This document shows, piece by piece, positions 1-7,499 of a stretch of 17,665 nt of DNA (positions are counted from its first letter, which is position 1; each line of letters begins with the position of its first letter). The notes beneath the pieces are model-generated. The model worked only from the letters and a program-made list of their open reading frames with translations. It did no database searches and was not told the DNA's origin. The stretch is from Fontibacter flavus. Lineage in GTDB: Bacteria > Bacteroidota > Bacteroidia > Cytophagales > Cyclobacteriaceae. The position numbers were made by a program, and so were the translations under genes. The DNA lies in NCBI RefSeq assembly GCF_042432905.1, contig NZ_JBHLWI010000056.1, positions 1 through 17,665 on the forward strand. The letters run 5' to 3'.

Positions 1-2
1 AT

Positions 3-98
3 GAATTAAGTTTGATCACCCCAAACAATGAAGTCATCAAGAAAACAATAATCCTAACCGAAGAACAAAAATCAGTACAAGAAATATTCGGATTTTAA
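3..98 (+). CDS. C-terminal fragment of an unidentified protein (possibly a transposase)
   Basis: The reading frame is open from the left edge to a TAA at 96-98 and gives about 31 residues ending in LTEEQKSVQEIFGF. The start lies outside the window. The codons look real, being rich in AAA, GAA and ATC, and there is no competing frame. No catalytic motif is left. An ending of this type (a basic strand followed by 'LTEEQK' and a short helix) recalls the C-termini of some IS4/IS1634-type transposases, but that is a weak resemblance from memory. Function is therefore unassigned. Confidence 0.4.
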   Translation, partial: ELSLITPNNEVIKKTIILTEEQKSVQEIFGF

Positions 99-270
99 TC
101 TGGGTGTCCCAGTGCGGAAGTCAGGAGTGTCGAGCACAAAGATTTTTCGCTCTTTATCGGATTTCGCTCTGGGCATAAACAATAAAATTTTAGTGGTTAC
201 TAGTTAGGAATAAGTTAGAAAAATAAAATTTAGATTACCATTTTAATAAGATAAATAAAAAATAGTTGTA

Positions 271-332
271 GAAAGCATAATACCATCATGCTGATAATCA
301 GAAATATAAATTCTGATTCTACGATGGCTTTC
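271..332. repeat. Imperfect long inverted repeat
   Basis: The centre is a perfect 8-bp stem, AATCAGAA (296-303) with TTCTGATT (311-318), around a 7-nt AT loop. The outer arms also match imperfectly: GAAAGC (271-276) with GCTTTC (327-332), and CCATC (283-287) with GATGG (323-327), with unpaired bases between. No T-run follows on either strand, so it is not an obvious intrinsic terminator. It could be a mobile-element remnant or an RNA structure; function is unknown. Confidence 0.4.
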
Positions 333-349
333 CCTATAGAAAAAATATT

Positions 350-391
350 TTAAGGAAAACAGAAAGACCAGCTCTAAGAGATGGTCTTTCT
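350..391 (-). terminator. Intrinsic terminator of the decarboxylase gene
   Basis: AGAAAGACCA (361-370) pairs perfectly with TGGTCTTTCT (382-391), and an inner CTCT/AGAG match lengthens the stem. Read on the minus strand the hairpin begins about 22 nt after the decarboxylase stop codon and is followed by a tail containing TTTT and then AT-rich sequence. The orientation fits the end of the DUF368-aroE-decarboxylase transcript. Confidence 0.75.
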
Positions 392-412
392 GATCCTGAA
401 ATAACTTTAAGC

Positions 413-1660
413 TTATTTAATTTTTACTTCTCCCTCTAATTCCATGAGGAAAGAATCAATTGTTCCGGGTTTGACATGTGGCATGACCACAATTTTGTAC
501 CATTCCGGCTCAAACTCATAGGTATTGGCCACCAAATAGTACTTTTGTGCCAATTCTTTGCTCATATACTTGGCCTTAATGGCAATTATATTGAGGTATG
601 GATTTCTGAAATATTCCACTCCCATGCGCTCGAGCTTTTTACAGATTCTTTCTGTTTTGTCACAAAGGGTTTCCATTTTATATTTCCAACCTTCAGAGCC
701 ATGGATCTGAAGAATCATCCACATGGAAATGGCATTTGCTCCTGACCTGCTGCCACTGATGGTATAATCTTTACCTGGGATGTATTGGGCTTCATCCGTT
801 TTGACATATTCTATAAAGCCCTTTCTGATTAAGAATAAACCTGTACCATATGGCGTCTGCAGCATTTTGTGCCCATCTGCAGTGATAGAATTCATGTAAG
901 GATTTTGGAAGGTAAATCTACTTGTCGGGTTAGTGAAAGGGTAGATGAAACCGCCATAGGCAGCATCGACGTGCAACTTAAACGGTGTATTCATATTTGT
1001 AAAGAAATCTCCCAACATGTCGATATCATCTACTGAGCCAAACATAGTTGTAGACAGATTGGCGATCACAATAAAGTATTTGATACCATTTTCCATGGCA
1101 TTTTTGATCTTAGATTCCAGGGATTCTTTAGTGATTTGTCTGGTTTCAGGATCCACTTCTAGAATAATGCTCGTCAGGTTAAGGATATTGGCACCTTTCG
1201 GCATGGAATAATGGGAATCTTGTGAATAGACTAGTCCAATTTCTCCCAAGCGGGCACCATATTCTTTTATAAAGTAATTGCGGTAGATCCACATGGCTTG
1301 AATATTGGCTTCGGTCCCACCTGTGGCGACATATCCATCTTGTTGATTAGGATCTCCATTAAAGATCTCTTCTGCAACAAGCTTTATTAGTTCTTTTTCT
1401 ATTTTTTGGGTTCCTTCAAAGACCTCCAAAACGGACTTGTCACTTAAAGTATGCACGCCGATATGGTTGGGATTTCTCACCATTGCCGACATATAGGGGG
1501 CATCTTTTAGAAATGGGGCGTCCGGATAAAATTCTGTGGTATCCAAATAGGTGCCGGGAATCCCCAGGATAGGATGGTCGCCTCTATAATCAAGGTTCTG
1601 ATCAAGGGCTTTGAATATTCTTTCTTTAACTTGTTCGTGTGATAATTTTTTCCAGTACAT
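413..1660 (-). CDS. Group II PLP-dependent amino acid decarboxylase
   Basis: This 415-residue protein is a fold-type I, pyridoxal-phosphate enzyme of the group II decarboxylase family (glutamate, aspartate, tyrosine and cysteine-sulfinate decarboxylase relatives, and archaeal MfnA). Visible signatures are the phosphate-binding turn GGTEAN (114-119), the ring-stacking His150 in SQDSHYS, the HVDAAYGG block with Asp232 to hold the pyridine nitrogen, and the Schiff-base lysine Lys265 in ADGHKM. Length is close to compact bacterial and archaeal members. The substrate cannot be read from the sequence: aspartate, glutamate, tyrosine, cysteate or cysteine sulfinate are all possible. It is probably cytosolic, as no signal peptide is seen. 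It lies 27 nt after aroE on the same strand and has its own terminator, so it is likely the last gene of that transcript. Confidence 0.85.
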   Translation of the reverse strand: MYWKKLSHEQVKERIFKALDQNLDYRGDHPILGIPGTYLDTTEFYPDAPFLKDAPYMSAMVRNPNHIGVHTLSDKSVLEVFEGTQKIEKELIKLVAEEIFNGDPNQQDGYVATGGTEANIQAMWIYRNYFIKEYGARLGEIGLVYSQDSHYSMPKGANILNLTSIILEVDPETRQITKESLESKIKNAMENGIKYFIVIANLSTTMFGSVDDIDMLGDFFTNMNTPFKLHVDAAYGGFIYPFTNPTSRFTFQNPYMNSITADGHKMLQTPYGTGLFLIRKGFIEYVKTDEAQYIPGKDYTISGSRSGANAISMWMILQIHGSEGWKYKMETLCDKTERICKKLERMGVEYFRNPYLNIIAIKAKYMSKELAQKYYLVANTYEFEPEWYKIVVMPHVKPGTIDSFLMELEGEVKIK

Positions 1661-1687
1661 ATTACATGTGATTTGATGGTAATGAAA

Positions 1688-2428
1688 TTAATTCCATATC
1701 TTCCAAGCAGCTTCTGCCTGGAGGATGAGCATTTCCATACCATTTTTCACTATTGCACCTCTGGCCTCAAGGGACCGCATCAAAAATGTTTTCTCCGGAT
1801 TATAGACAAGGTCATATACCTTGTGCATACGGGTGATTAGTTCGGGATTGATTTCCGGCATTTCTTCAGTTTTTGGGAATGTTCCCAATGGCGTAGTATT
1901 GATAATCAGGTGGTGTGAATGTAATATCCTTTCATCTTCAGCAAGGTCATCGTAGGTGAGGAATTTAGGTTCTGGGGATTTGTTTCTGGACACCATGCTA
2001 TAATTTATCCCAAGATCTTTCAAAGCCTGTACAACAGCTTTAGAAGCGCCTCCAGTACCTAGGACCAAGGCATTTGGTTTTTCGCCTTTAAGCCATTTTT
2101 CAAGTGATTCCTTGAAGCCCAAATAGTCAGTATTATATCCTGTAAGCCTTCCATTTTTGATTTCGATACAGTTGACTGCACCGATTTTTTCGCAGGCAGG
2201 ATCCAATTCGTGAAGGTATGGGATGACTTTTTCTTTGTATGGGATCGTGACACTCAAGCCATTTAATTCCGGGTTATCTTTCAGAATTTTTGGAAATAAG
2301 GAAATATCTTGAATCTCATAGAGATCGAACTGGCAATCAAGGATACCTTCCTTTTCGAATTTGGTTGTGAAGTACTTTTTCGAAAAGGAATGAGTCAATG
2401 GAAAACCGATCAATCCGAATTTTTTCAT
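1688..2428 (-). CDS. aroE: Shikimate dehydrogenase
   Basis: A 246-residue enzyme that reduces 3-dehydroshikimate to shikimate with NADPH, the fourth step of chorismate synthesis. The N-terminal substrate domain shows the shikimate-binding PLTHSFS motif (residues 10-16), catalytic Lys65 in VTIPYK, GAVNCI, and GYNTDYLGF with Asn99 and the acid/base Asp101. The nucleotide-binding domain has GTGGAS (124-129). The later NTTPLG and DLVYNP blocks and the closing NGMEMLILQAEAAW helix are also typical. It is a little shorter than the E. coli enzyme (272), as is common in Bacteroidota. Its ATG overlaps the DUF368 stop codon in an ATGA, which indicates translational coupling. No other aro gene is in the window. 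Confidence 0.95.
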   Translation of the reverse strand: MKKFGLIGFPLTHSFSKKYFTTKFEKEGILDCQFDLYEIQDISLFPKILKDNPELNGLSVTIPYKEKVIPYLHELDPACEKIGAVNCIEIKNGRLTGYNTDYLGFKESLEKWLKGEKPNALVLGTGGASKAVVQALKDLGINYSMVSRNKSPEPKFLTYDDLAEDERILHSHHLIINTTPLGTFPKTEEMPEINPELITRMHKVYDLVYNPEKTFLMRSLEARGAIVKNGMEMLILQAEAAWKIWN

Positions 2429-3360
2429 TTTCTATTGATGTAATATGCAGTCCTTTCTATTCCCAGGACTAAGAAGATCCCAAAAAAGAAAGCCAATACT
2501 GCGTATAAAATTAATGATTCTTCCCCAGTAACGGAAAGGTAATGCTGAGGTAAGATGTTTTCTGTCAGAAACGGTTTTTGTTCACCTGACGAAGAAATCC
2601 TGTACGAAATTACTTGTTTCCAGGGCCATAGTTTATTGATTGATCCCAGCATAAACCCAGAAAGTAGACCTATGGTCACTGCATAATAATGCTTTAACAG
2701 CCAAGAGATTACCCTGGAGAATGAAAGTATGCCCAGAACACATCCCGCAGCAAAAAGCCCAAGAGTAAGAAGGTCTTTTTGATTCACAGCCTGTAAAATT
2801 CTTTCATACTGACCGAGGATCAAAAGAATAAAACTTCCTGAAATTCCAGGCAAGATCATGGCACAGATTGCAATGGCTCCAGCCACGAAAGTAAACCAAA
2901 GGGTGTCTGGAGAACTGGTGGGTGGTAACCCGGTTATCCAGTAAGCAATAATAGTCCCCAGAATCAATGCGATTATTACAGCAATGCTCCAATTTTTGAT
3001 GTCTCGTAGGATAATCAGTGCTGAAATGATAATCAGACCGCAGAAAAATGACCAAAGCGGAATAGGATGATTGTCCAAAAGAAAAGTGATAATCTTGGAG
3101 AGTGTGAAAATTGAAGCGAGTATGCCTATTAACAAGGTCAAGAGGAATCTTCCATTGATATGTTTCCAAAAAGCATGAATTTCCAACTTAAATAAAAGAC
3201 TAAGCGCAGTTTTGTCGACAGATTTGATACTATCCAACAATCTTTCATAAATGCCGGTAATCAATGCAATAGAACCTCCTGATACGCCGGGAACAAGATC
3301 TGCTGCACCCATGGCCATCCCTTTGAGAAAAAGAATGATATAATTTTTGAGTTGATACAT
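2425..3360 (-). CDS. DUF368 family membrane protein (PopT-type, putative polyprenyl-phosphate transporter)
   Basis: A polytopic membrane protein of about 311 residues with many hydrophobic segments. The DUF368 hallmark is DLVPGVSGGSIALITGIYER near residues 21-40. A second related copy, LPGISGSFILLILGQYERIL, lies near 170-189, giving the two-fold internal repeat of this family. Recent work on the family (PopT in Staphylococcus, and a Vibrio homologue) assigns it to recycling undecaprenyl phosphate across the cytoplasmic membrane; applying that here is an inference from family membership. The frame is open upstream to a TTG at 3385-3387, but that codon lies inside the terminator of the preceding gene, so the ATG at 3358-3360 is preferred. 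The end overlaps aroE by 4 nt. Confidence 0.85.
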   Translation of the reverse strand: MYQLKNYIILFLKGMAMGAADLVPGVSGGSIALITGIYERLLDSIKSVDKTALSLLFKLEIHAFWKHINGRFLLTLLIGILASIFTLSKIITFLLDNHPIPLWSFFCGLIIISALIILRDIKNWSIAVIIALILGTIIAYWITGLPPTSSPDTLWFTFVAGAIAICAMILPGISGSFILLILGQYERILQAVNQKDLLTLGLFAAGCVLGILSFSRVISWLLKHYYAVTIGLLSGFMLGSINKLWPWKQVISYRISSSGEQKPFLTENILPQHYLSVTGEESLILYAVLAFFFGIFLVLGIERTAYYINRK

Positions 3361-3370
3361 GGAATTCAAT

Positions 3371-3406
3371 AAAAAAAGGACTGTCAAAATTAAGCTTAGA
3401 CAGTCC
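3371..3406 (-). terminator. Intrinsic terminator after the ComA-like gene
   Basis: GGACTGTC (3378-3385) pairs perfectly with GACAGTCC (3399-3406) around a 13-nt loop. On the minus strand the stem is followed at once by seven T (3377-3371). It starts 13 nt beyond the stop of the ComA-like gene and ends 10 nt before the preferred ATG of the DUF368 gene, so it separates the two transcription units or acts as a partial block. Confidence 0.8.
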
Positions 3407-3419
3407 GAAATATTAAATT

Positions 3420-4190
3420 TTAAAGCGTTTTATCTCCTAAGAAATGATCAAAGGTGTCACCTCGTAGGCCCAATCTGATGGTTTCTAGGGGGATTACTTC
3501 ATTTGGTGCAATGTTGCCAAGATTGACATTGGCGCCTAGTAACTTAACAAACCAAACTTGTTGTTCTTTTTGAGGGGCTTCCCAAATGATTTTTTCTTCT
3601 GGAATTTTGGTAAGGATTTCTTCTACCAGACCTTGACGGACTTCTCCCGAATCCCTGAAGAGACCTACAGTTCCTCCCTCACGAGCTTCTCCTATGACTT
3701 TCCACGAACCGGCTTCCAGTTCTTTTTGCATCTGTTCGATCCATTTGTAAGGAGGGATGATTTTGGCAGCATCTTTGGAACCAACCTCTGAAAGTACTGT
3801 TACGTCCTGAGATAAAACCCTGATAAATTCACATTTTTTGTCATGGGGCAAGCTGATGGATCCATCCGATACTTCAGCAAAGGTGAGGCCATATTTTTCT
3901 AATACTCTCCTATAATCATCAAATTGGTCACGGATTACAAATGCTTCAAAAAGGGTGCCCCCAAAGTATACTGGAATTCCTGCATCCCGGTAAACCTGTA
4001 TTTTTTCAGAAAGGCTTTTAGTAAGATAGGATGTCGCCCAACCCAATTTTACAATATCAACGTAATCACTATTGGCACTTAGAAAATTTTCAACTTCCCT
4101 GATACTCAGTCCTTTGTCCATAACCATGGTGAAACCTGAGCTACGTGGCTTTTCAGTACGTAGAGGGATGTTCTTTAGAACGTAATTCAT
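3420..4190 (-). CDS. Phosphosulfolactate synthase (ComA) family protein
   Basis: A 256-residue TIM-barrel protein of the ComA family. Characterised members add sulfite to phosphoenolpyruvate to give (R)-phosphosulfolactate, the first step of coenzyme M synthesis in many methanogens and of sulfolactate formation in Bacillus (YitD). Family blocks seen are GFTMVMDKG (19-27), YVDIVKLGW (43-51), VYFGGTLFE (74-82), AEVSDGSI (105-112), SEVGSKD (134-140) and IGEAREGGTVG (166-176). Length is typical. The start ATG lies 25 nt after the TPR gene, so the two are probably co-transcribed. The bacterial role is unproven: a C3 sulfonate precursor, for example for sulfonolipids, is possible. Plant HSA32 heat-stress proteins share the fold, so a different function cannot be excluded. 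Confidence 0.85.
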   Translation of the reverse strand: MNYVLKNIPLRTEKPRSSGFTMVMDKGLSIREVENFLSANSDYVDIVKLGWATSYLTKSLSEKIQVYRDAGIPVYFGGTLFEAFVIRDQFDDYRRVLEKYGLTFAEVSDGSISLPHDKKCEFIRVLSQDVTVLSEVGSKDAAKIIPPYKWIEQMQKELEAGSWKVIGEAREGGTVGLFRDSGEVRQGLVEEILTKIPEEKIIWEAPQKEQQVWFVKLLGANVNLGNIAPNEVIPLETIRLGLRGDTFDHFLGDKTL

Positions 4191-4215
4191 TCTGCTTATT
4201 TTTCTGATTGATAAA

Positions 4216-5640
4216 CTATTGAACTGCAGAAGGTCCAGAGCCTTCTCTATATTGAGAGATGATTTTGAATATGGCTTTTTGTTTTTTGATTTCCGGCATT
4301 AATTCATATAAAATCACATGCTTCTCAAAGTCCAAAGTTAATGCATTTTCCAAATAATTAAATGCCTCTTTGTATTTGCCTGTTTTAAGGAAATAGACTA
4401 CAATTCTGTAATAAAGCTCGGCTTCTTCAGGTAATTCCTCAATTCCCTCCTTGATGACGTCGATCGTTTCTTCAAACCTGTTTTGGTCAAAATAAATGAT
4501 GGAAAGATTGACGTAAGTTTCCAGAATGCCAGGTTCCAAGTTAATAGCCTCCTCATATGCCTCGGCACTTGCCTGTAGATTTCCCAATTGGTATTCGGCA
4601 TCAGCAAGGCCTACCCAATAATTTGGATTCTCATCAGTCAGTTTGATGGCTTTTCTAAAATAATGGATGGCTTCAAAGTATTTCTCTTTTTTCAACATGC
4701 ACATCCCCAGCCCAAACCAGGCATCGTCATACTCAGGATCCAGTTTAGCGGATTTTTTAAAGTATTTGAAGGCCATGTCGATCTGATCCAGCTTTTCATA
4801 AGCCGCGCCCAGATAGCAACAGTTTTCGGCATTGGCACCCTCACAATTGATGGTGTTTTGGTAAGCTTCCAGTGCCAGATCATATTGCTGGGTATTCATG
4901 TAGGCATTGCCAAGATTGAAATAGGCTGAAGAAAATGAATCGTCTATGATCAAGGCATAATCATAGGCCTTGATGGCATCTTCAAATCTGCCTAGTCTGT
5001 TGTATACCACACCTAAATTGTACCAAGCACCAGCACTGTAAGGATCCTGGTCAATAAATTCCTGATAAAAATTCAAGATTTCATTGAAAGATCCTTCCTC
5101 TTCCGTAATCATAGCCAATTGGAACAGGGCATCCTCATGATTGATCCTGATTTTGACACATTCTTTGTAGTGATAAATTGCCTTTTCTGTATTGTTTTCA
5201 GTTCTGTAAAGATTACCCAACAGGTAGTGTACTTCAGCTTTATCCTCAGACATGGGCATAAAGTCCTCTAACATCTGGATTGCCTCTTTTCCACTACCTG
5301 CCATCATCATGGCATTCGCATAAGCCAGGACAATATCTTCATTGTTTGGCGAAAGGTTATTGATATTTTCCAGAATCTCCAAGCCTTCTTCCAGCTCGTC
5401 ATTAAATATGAGGCAATTGGCTTTCAAAAGCCTGATTTCAATACTAAAAGGGAATTTTTCCAGGGCATGTTCTGAGGCCTTAAGTGCTTTGATAAACTTC
5501 TGTTGATCAAAGTAGTACCGGATAATATTTTCCAATTCCTCTTCTTCGAAGTATAAATCCAAGTTGGACTTTAATGAGTTTTCGAACCTTTCTACCAACT
5601 CTCTATCTTCTTCCCATTCGTTTTCAAAGTCTCCGGTCAT
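4216..5640 (-). CDS. Tetratricopeptide repeat (TPR) protein
   Basis: A 474-residue, strongly acidic protein made almost wholly of about ten to twelve 34-residue TPR units from residue 35 to 450. Typical units contain AWYNLGVVYNRLGRFEDAIK, AYFNLGNAYMNTQQYDLALE and AWFGLGMCMLKKEKYFEAIH, with the usual W/Y-G-A-P spacing. There is no signal peptide, lipobox or membrane segment, so it is likely a cytosolic scaffold. No catalytic domain is attached and the partner is unknown. It is the first gene of a probable two-gene transcript with the ComA-like gene. The ATG at 5638-5640 is the only good start. A 13-bp hairpin lies 20 nt upstream of the start and may influence expression. Confidence 0.9.
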   Translation of the reverse strand: MTGDFENEWEEDRELVERFENSLKSNLDLYFEEEELENIIRYYFDQQKFIKALKASEHALEKFPFSIEIRLLKANCLIFNDELEEGLEILENINNLSPNNEDIVLAYANAMMMAGSGKEAIQMLEDFMPMSEDKAEVHYLLGNLYRTENNTEKAIYHYKECVKIRINHEDALFQLAMITEEEGSFNEILNFYQEFIDQDPYSAGAWYNLGVVYNRLGRFEDAIKAYDYALIIDDSFSSAYFNLGNAYMNTQQYDLALEAYQNTINCEGANAENCCYLGAAYEKLDQIDMAFKYFKKSAKLDPEYDDAWFGLGMCMLKKEKYFEAIHYFRKAIKLTDENPNYWVGLADAEYQLGNLQASAEAYEEAINLEPGILETYVNLSIIYFDQNRFEETIDVIKEGIEELPEEAELYYRIVVYFLKTGKYKEAFNYLENALTLDFEKHVILYELMPEIKKQKAIFKIISQYREGSGPSAVQ

Positions 5641-5660
5641 CAGCTATAATTTATTTGAAA

Positions 5661-5689
5661 TTAAGATACCAATTAAATTGGTGTCTTAA
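5661..5689 (-). terminator. Long leader/intergenic hairpin upstream of the TPR gene
   Basis: TTAAGATACCAAT (5661-5673) and ATTGGTGTCTTAA (5677-5689) form a 13-bp stem with one T-G wobble and a 3-nt loop. On the minus strand it lies about 80 nt beyond the epimerase stop and 20 nt before the TPR start. The tail after the stem is AT-rich (begins TTTCAAATAA) but has no clean T-run, so it may be a weak terminator of the epimerase unit or a structured leader of the TPR gene. Confidence 0.5.
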
Positions 5690-5770
5690 AATCTATGATT
5701 GAATATTTTTTGTATTAATGGATGATTTTGGGCAGGCGTATTGAGATCCGGATTTATACCGGTCATTTCT

Positions 5771-6751
5771 TCAAACGACAAGTTTGTCTTTTTCGTTCGA
5801 TTTTGCCCACAATAGTGTTTCCTGAAGAGTTCTATAGTTAGGGCTGATCAGATTGTTAATTTTACTGTTGTCCATATGGACCTTCAATTGGGACAACATT
5901 GCTGTCTGCTTGTTGAGGGGGTTTTTTGTATTTCCTAATTTATTGGCGAACCAATTGAAGAAAAGCGCCATATTGAGCATCCAACCTTTTACCGGTTTGG
6001 CAGGAGCTTTTTTACCAAATGCTTTGGCCATTTCTTCAAAAAACACCCGATAAGGAATACTTTCTGCATTGAGGATAAAATTCTGGTTCCAGGCAGATTT
6101 ATCGTATAGCTGCCAGACCTGATCAGCAGCATCTCTCACGTCTATGTAATTGACTGATCCAGTTGGGTAGAAGGAGTTTTCTTCCAATACATAGTTGTAG
6201 ATTCTTGTACTACTTCTGTCATCCGAAATTTTCCCCAACAAAATGCTTGGATGTACAACAATGGCTTCCAAGCCTTCCTGTACTCCTCTCCAGATTTCCA
6301 GATCAGCAGAGTATTTTGAAATGGCATATGGTGTATTCAGCTCAGAGTCTATCCATTTATGGTTTTCATCTAGAATAGTTGCTTCAGGGTTTCTCCCCAG
6401 CGCTGCAACGGAAGAGACGTGGATGATTTTTTTGATTCCCAACTCCAGCATGGTGTTAACTACGTTCGAAGTCCCTGTAGAATTGATATCCATGAGCAAT
6501 TTCTGGTCCTTGGGGTCAAAAGATACCATACCTGCTGCATGGATGACCAAATCTGAGGACTTTAAGGCTTCTTCCAAAGAGACAACATCATTGATATCCC
6601 CTTCATGCCAGGTAACCTTTTCAGCAAATTCTCCCAGAAGCCTTAGGTCACTATGAGCCCTCCTTAGGCTATGTACATCGCCCAAAGTTGCAAATTTTTT
6701 CACCAAATAGCTTCCAAATAGGCCTGTTGCGCCTGTAATGAATATTTTCAT
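5771..6751 (-). CDS. NAD-dependent epimerase/dehydratase (extended SDR)
   Basis: A 326-residue extended short-chain dehydrogenase/reductase. The Rossmann start MKIFITGATGLFG carries GxxGxxG at residues 7-13. DLVIHAAG (67-74) and HVSSVAALG (111-119) follow. The catalytic Ser113/114, Tyr142 and Lys146 (YAISK) are all present. Such proteins act on nucleotide sugars or on dihydroflavonol/steroid-like substrates; the C-terminal half does not reveal which. Its ATG overlaps the stop of the CpsB-like gene in an ATGA, and rfbC lies just upstream of that, so a role in envelope carbohydrate metabolism is plausible but unproven. It is probably the last gene of the rfbC unit. Confidence 0.85.
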   Translation of the reverse strand: MKIFITGATGLFGSYLVKKFATLGDVHSLRRAHSDLRLLGEFAEKVTWHEGDINDVVSLEEALKSSDLVIHAAGMVSFDPKDQKLLMDINSTGTSNVVNTMLELGIKKIIHVSSVAALGRNPEATILDENHKWIDSELNTPYAISKYSADLEIWRGVQEGLEAIVVHPSILLGKISDDRSSTRIYNYVLEENSFYPTGSVNYIDVRDAADQVWQLYDKSAWNQNFILNAESIPYRVFFEEMAKAFGKKAPAKPVKGWMLNMALFFNWFANKLGNTKNPLNKQTAMLSQLKVHMDNSKINNLISPNYRTLQETLLWAKSNEKDKLVV

Positions 6752-7497
6752 AGGGTTTGATTGAGGATGTCCAGTTCCTGGATGGTCTCATAATATTTGG
6801 AATTGCCCAGACCTTCCAACATGTCTAAGTAACGTTGGTTATGGCAGTCTGTGCCAAATAATTTTACTCTTTTTTCGTCTATCAGCATTTCTGCAAAATG
6901 CTTGATCGGTTGTGAATAAAACCCTGTCAATGACAAAAGGTTGATCTGAAAATAAATTTCACGATCCAAAAGGTCGTCCAGTAGTTTTTTGTCCCGAATG
7001 AGGTAATGGTAACGCTCAGGATGTGCTAAAATGGGTTTGTATCCATTCATCTCCATCGAGAAGAAAACCTCCATCATCATGTGGGGCTTGTTCATAAAAC
7101 CCGTTTCTACGAGTACTAGGTTATCTTTGATGGTGAGGAGTTCCTGTCCTGATTCGACTTTTTCAAGAAAAAACTCGTCCATGTAATATTCTGCAGCTGC
7201 GTCGATATGGATATCTATACCTTCTTTTTCAAGTGCGAACCTCACTTCCTGAAGCCCAAGTCTGATGATTTCAGGTGTATTCCTGAAATATTCAGTCATG
7301 ATATGTGGGGTTGTAATAATCTTCCTCAAACCGAAAGATTTGAGACGTTTGATGAGGGAAATGGATTCTTCAAGCGTTTTTGTGCCATCATCAATGCCCG
7401 GAATCAAATGCGAGTGCATATCCACCTCCAGCCATTTCAGGCTGAAGTCATGATGTGTTTCATCTTTTTGCTTTTTGAATAGGTCCAGTATTCCCAT
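6748..7497 (-). CDS. CpsB/CapC-type tyrosine-protein phosphatase (PHP domain)
   Basis: A 249-residue PHP-family metal-dependent phosphohydrolase. The metal-binding set is visible: DMHSHLIPGIDDG with His28, His30 and Asp36/37, the EES near residues 43-45, TTPH with His65, ILAHPERY with His159, and FGTDCHN with Asp217 and His219. Family members (CpsB, Wzb-like CapC, YwqE) remove phosphate from bacterial tyrosine kinases that control capsule and exopolysaccharide export. No tyrosine kinase or Wzz-like gene is in the window, so its partner must be encoded elsewhere. The gene starts 2 nt after the rfbC stop and overlaps the epimerase start, consistent with one coupled operon for surface polysaccharide. 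No signal peptide is seen, so it should be cytosolic. Confidence 0.85.
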   Translation of the reverse strand: MGILDLFKKQKDETHHDFSLKWLEVDMHSHLIPGIDDGTKTLEESISLIKRLKSFGLRKIITTPHIMTEYFRNTPEIIRLGLQEVRFALEKEGIDIHIDAAAEYYMDEFFLEKVESGQELLTIKDNLVLVETGFMNKPHMMMEVFFSMEMNGYKPILAHPERYHYLIRDKKLLDDLLDREIYFQINLLSLTGFYSQPIKHFAEMLIDEKRVKLFGTDCHNQRYLDMLEGLGNSKYYETIQELDILNQTL

Positions 7498-7499
7498 GA

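Larger units (their letters stand above)
99..412. other. Non-coding stretch with short repeats and hairpins
   Basis: No convincing coding frame is present. Right after the partial gene lies a small perfect hairpin at 100-112 (CTGGG, loop TGT, CCCAG). An imperfect direct repeat of the form GATTT(TT)CGCTCT occurs at 141-153 and 159-170. An imperfect long hairpin occupies 271-332, and a terminator occupies 361-391; both have their own entries. The rest is AT-rich. The mixture suits the spacer beyond the end of a gene or mobile element. Confidence 0.5.

Noticed and set aside
3361..3387. TTG start extending the DUF368 protein by nine residues
   Set aside because: The TTG and next codons lie in the stem and T-run of the preceding terminator; the ATG at 3358-3360 matches the family start.
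5748..5762. CCGG inverted repeat beyond the epimerase stop as a terminator
   Set aside because: Only 4 bp of stem and no T-run; too weak to call.
6163..6656. Plus-strand open frames inside the epimerase gene
   Set aside because: They are antisense shadows of a well-supported gene and have no recognisable domain.
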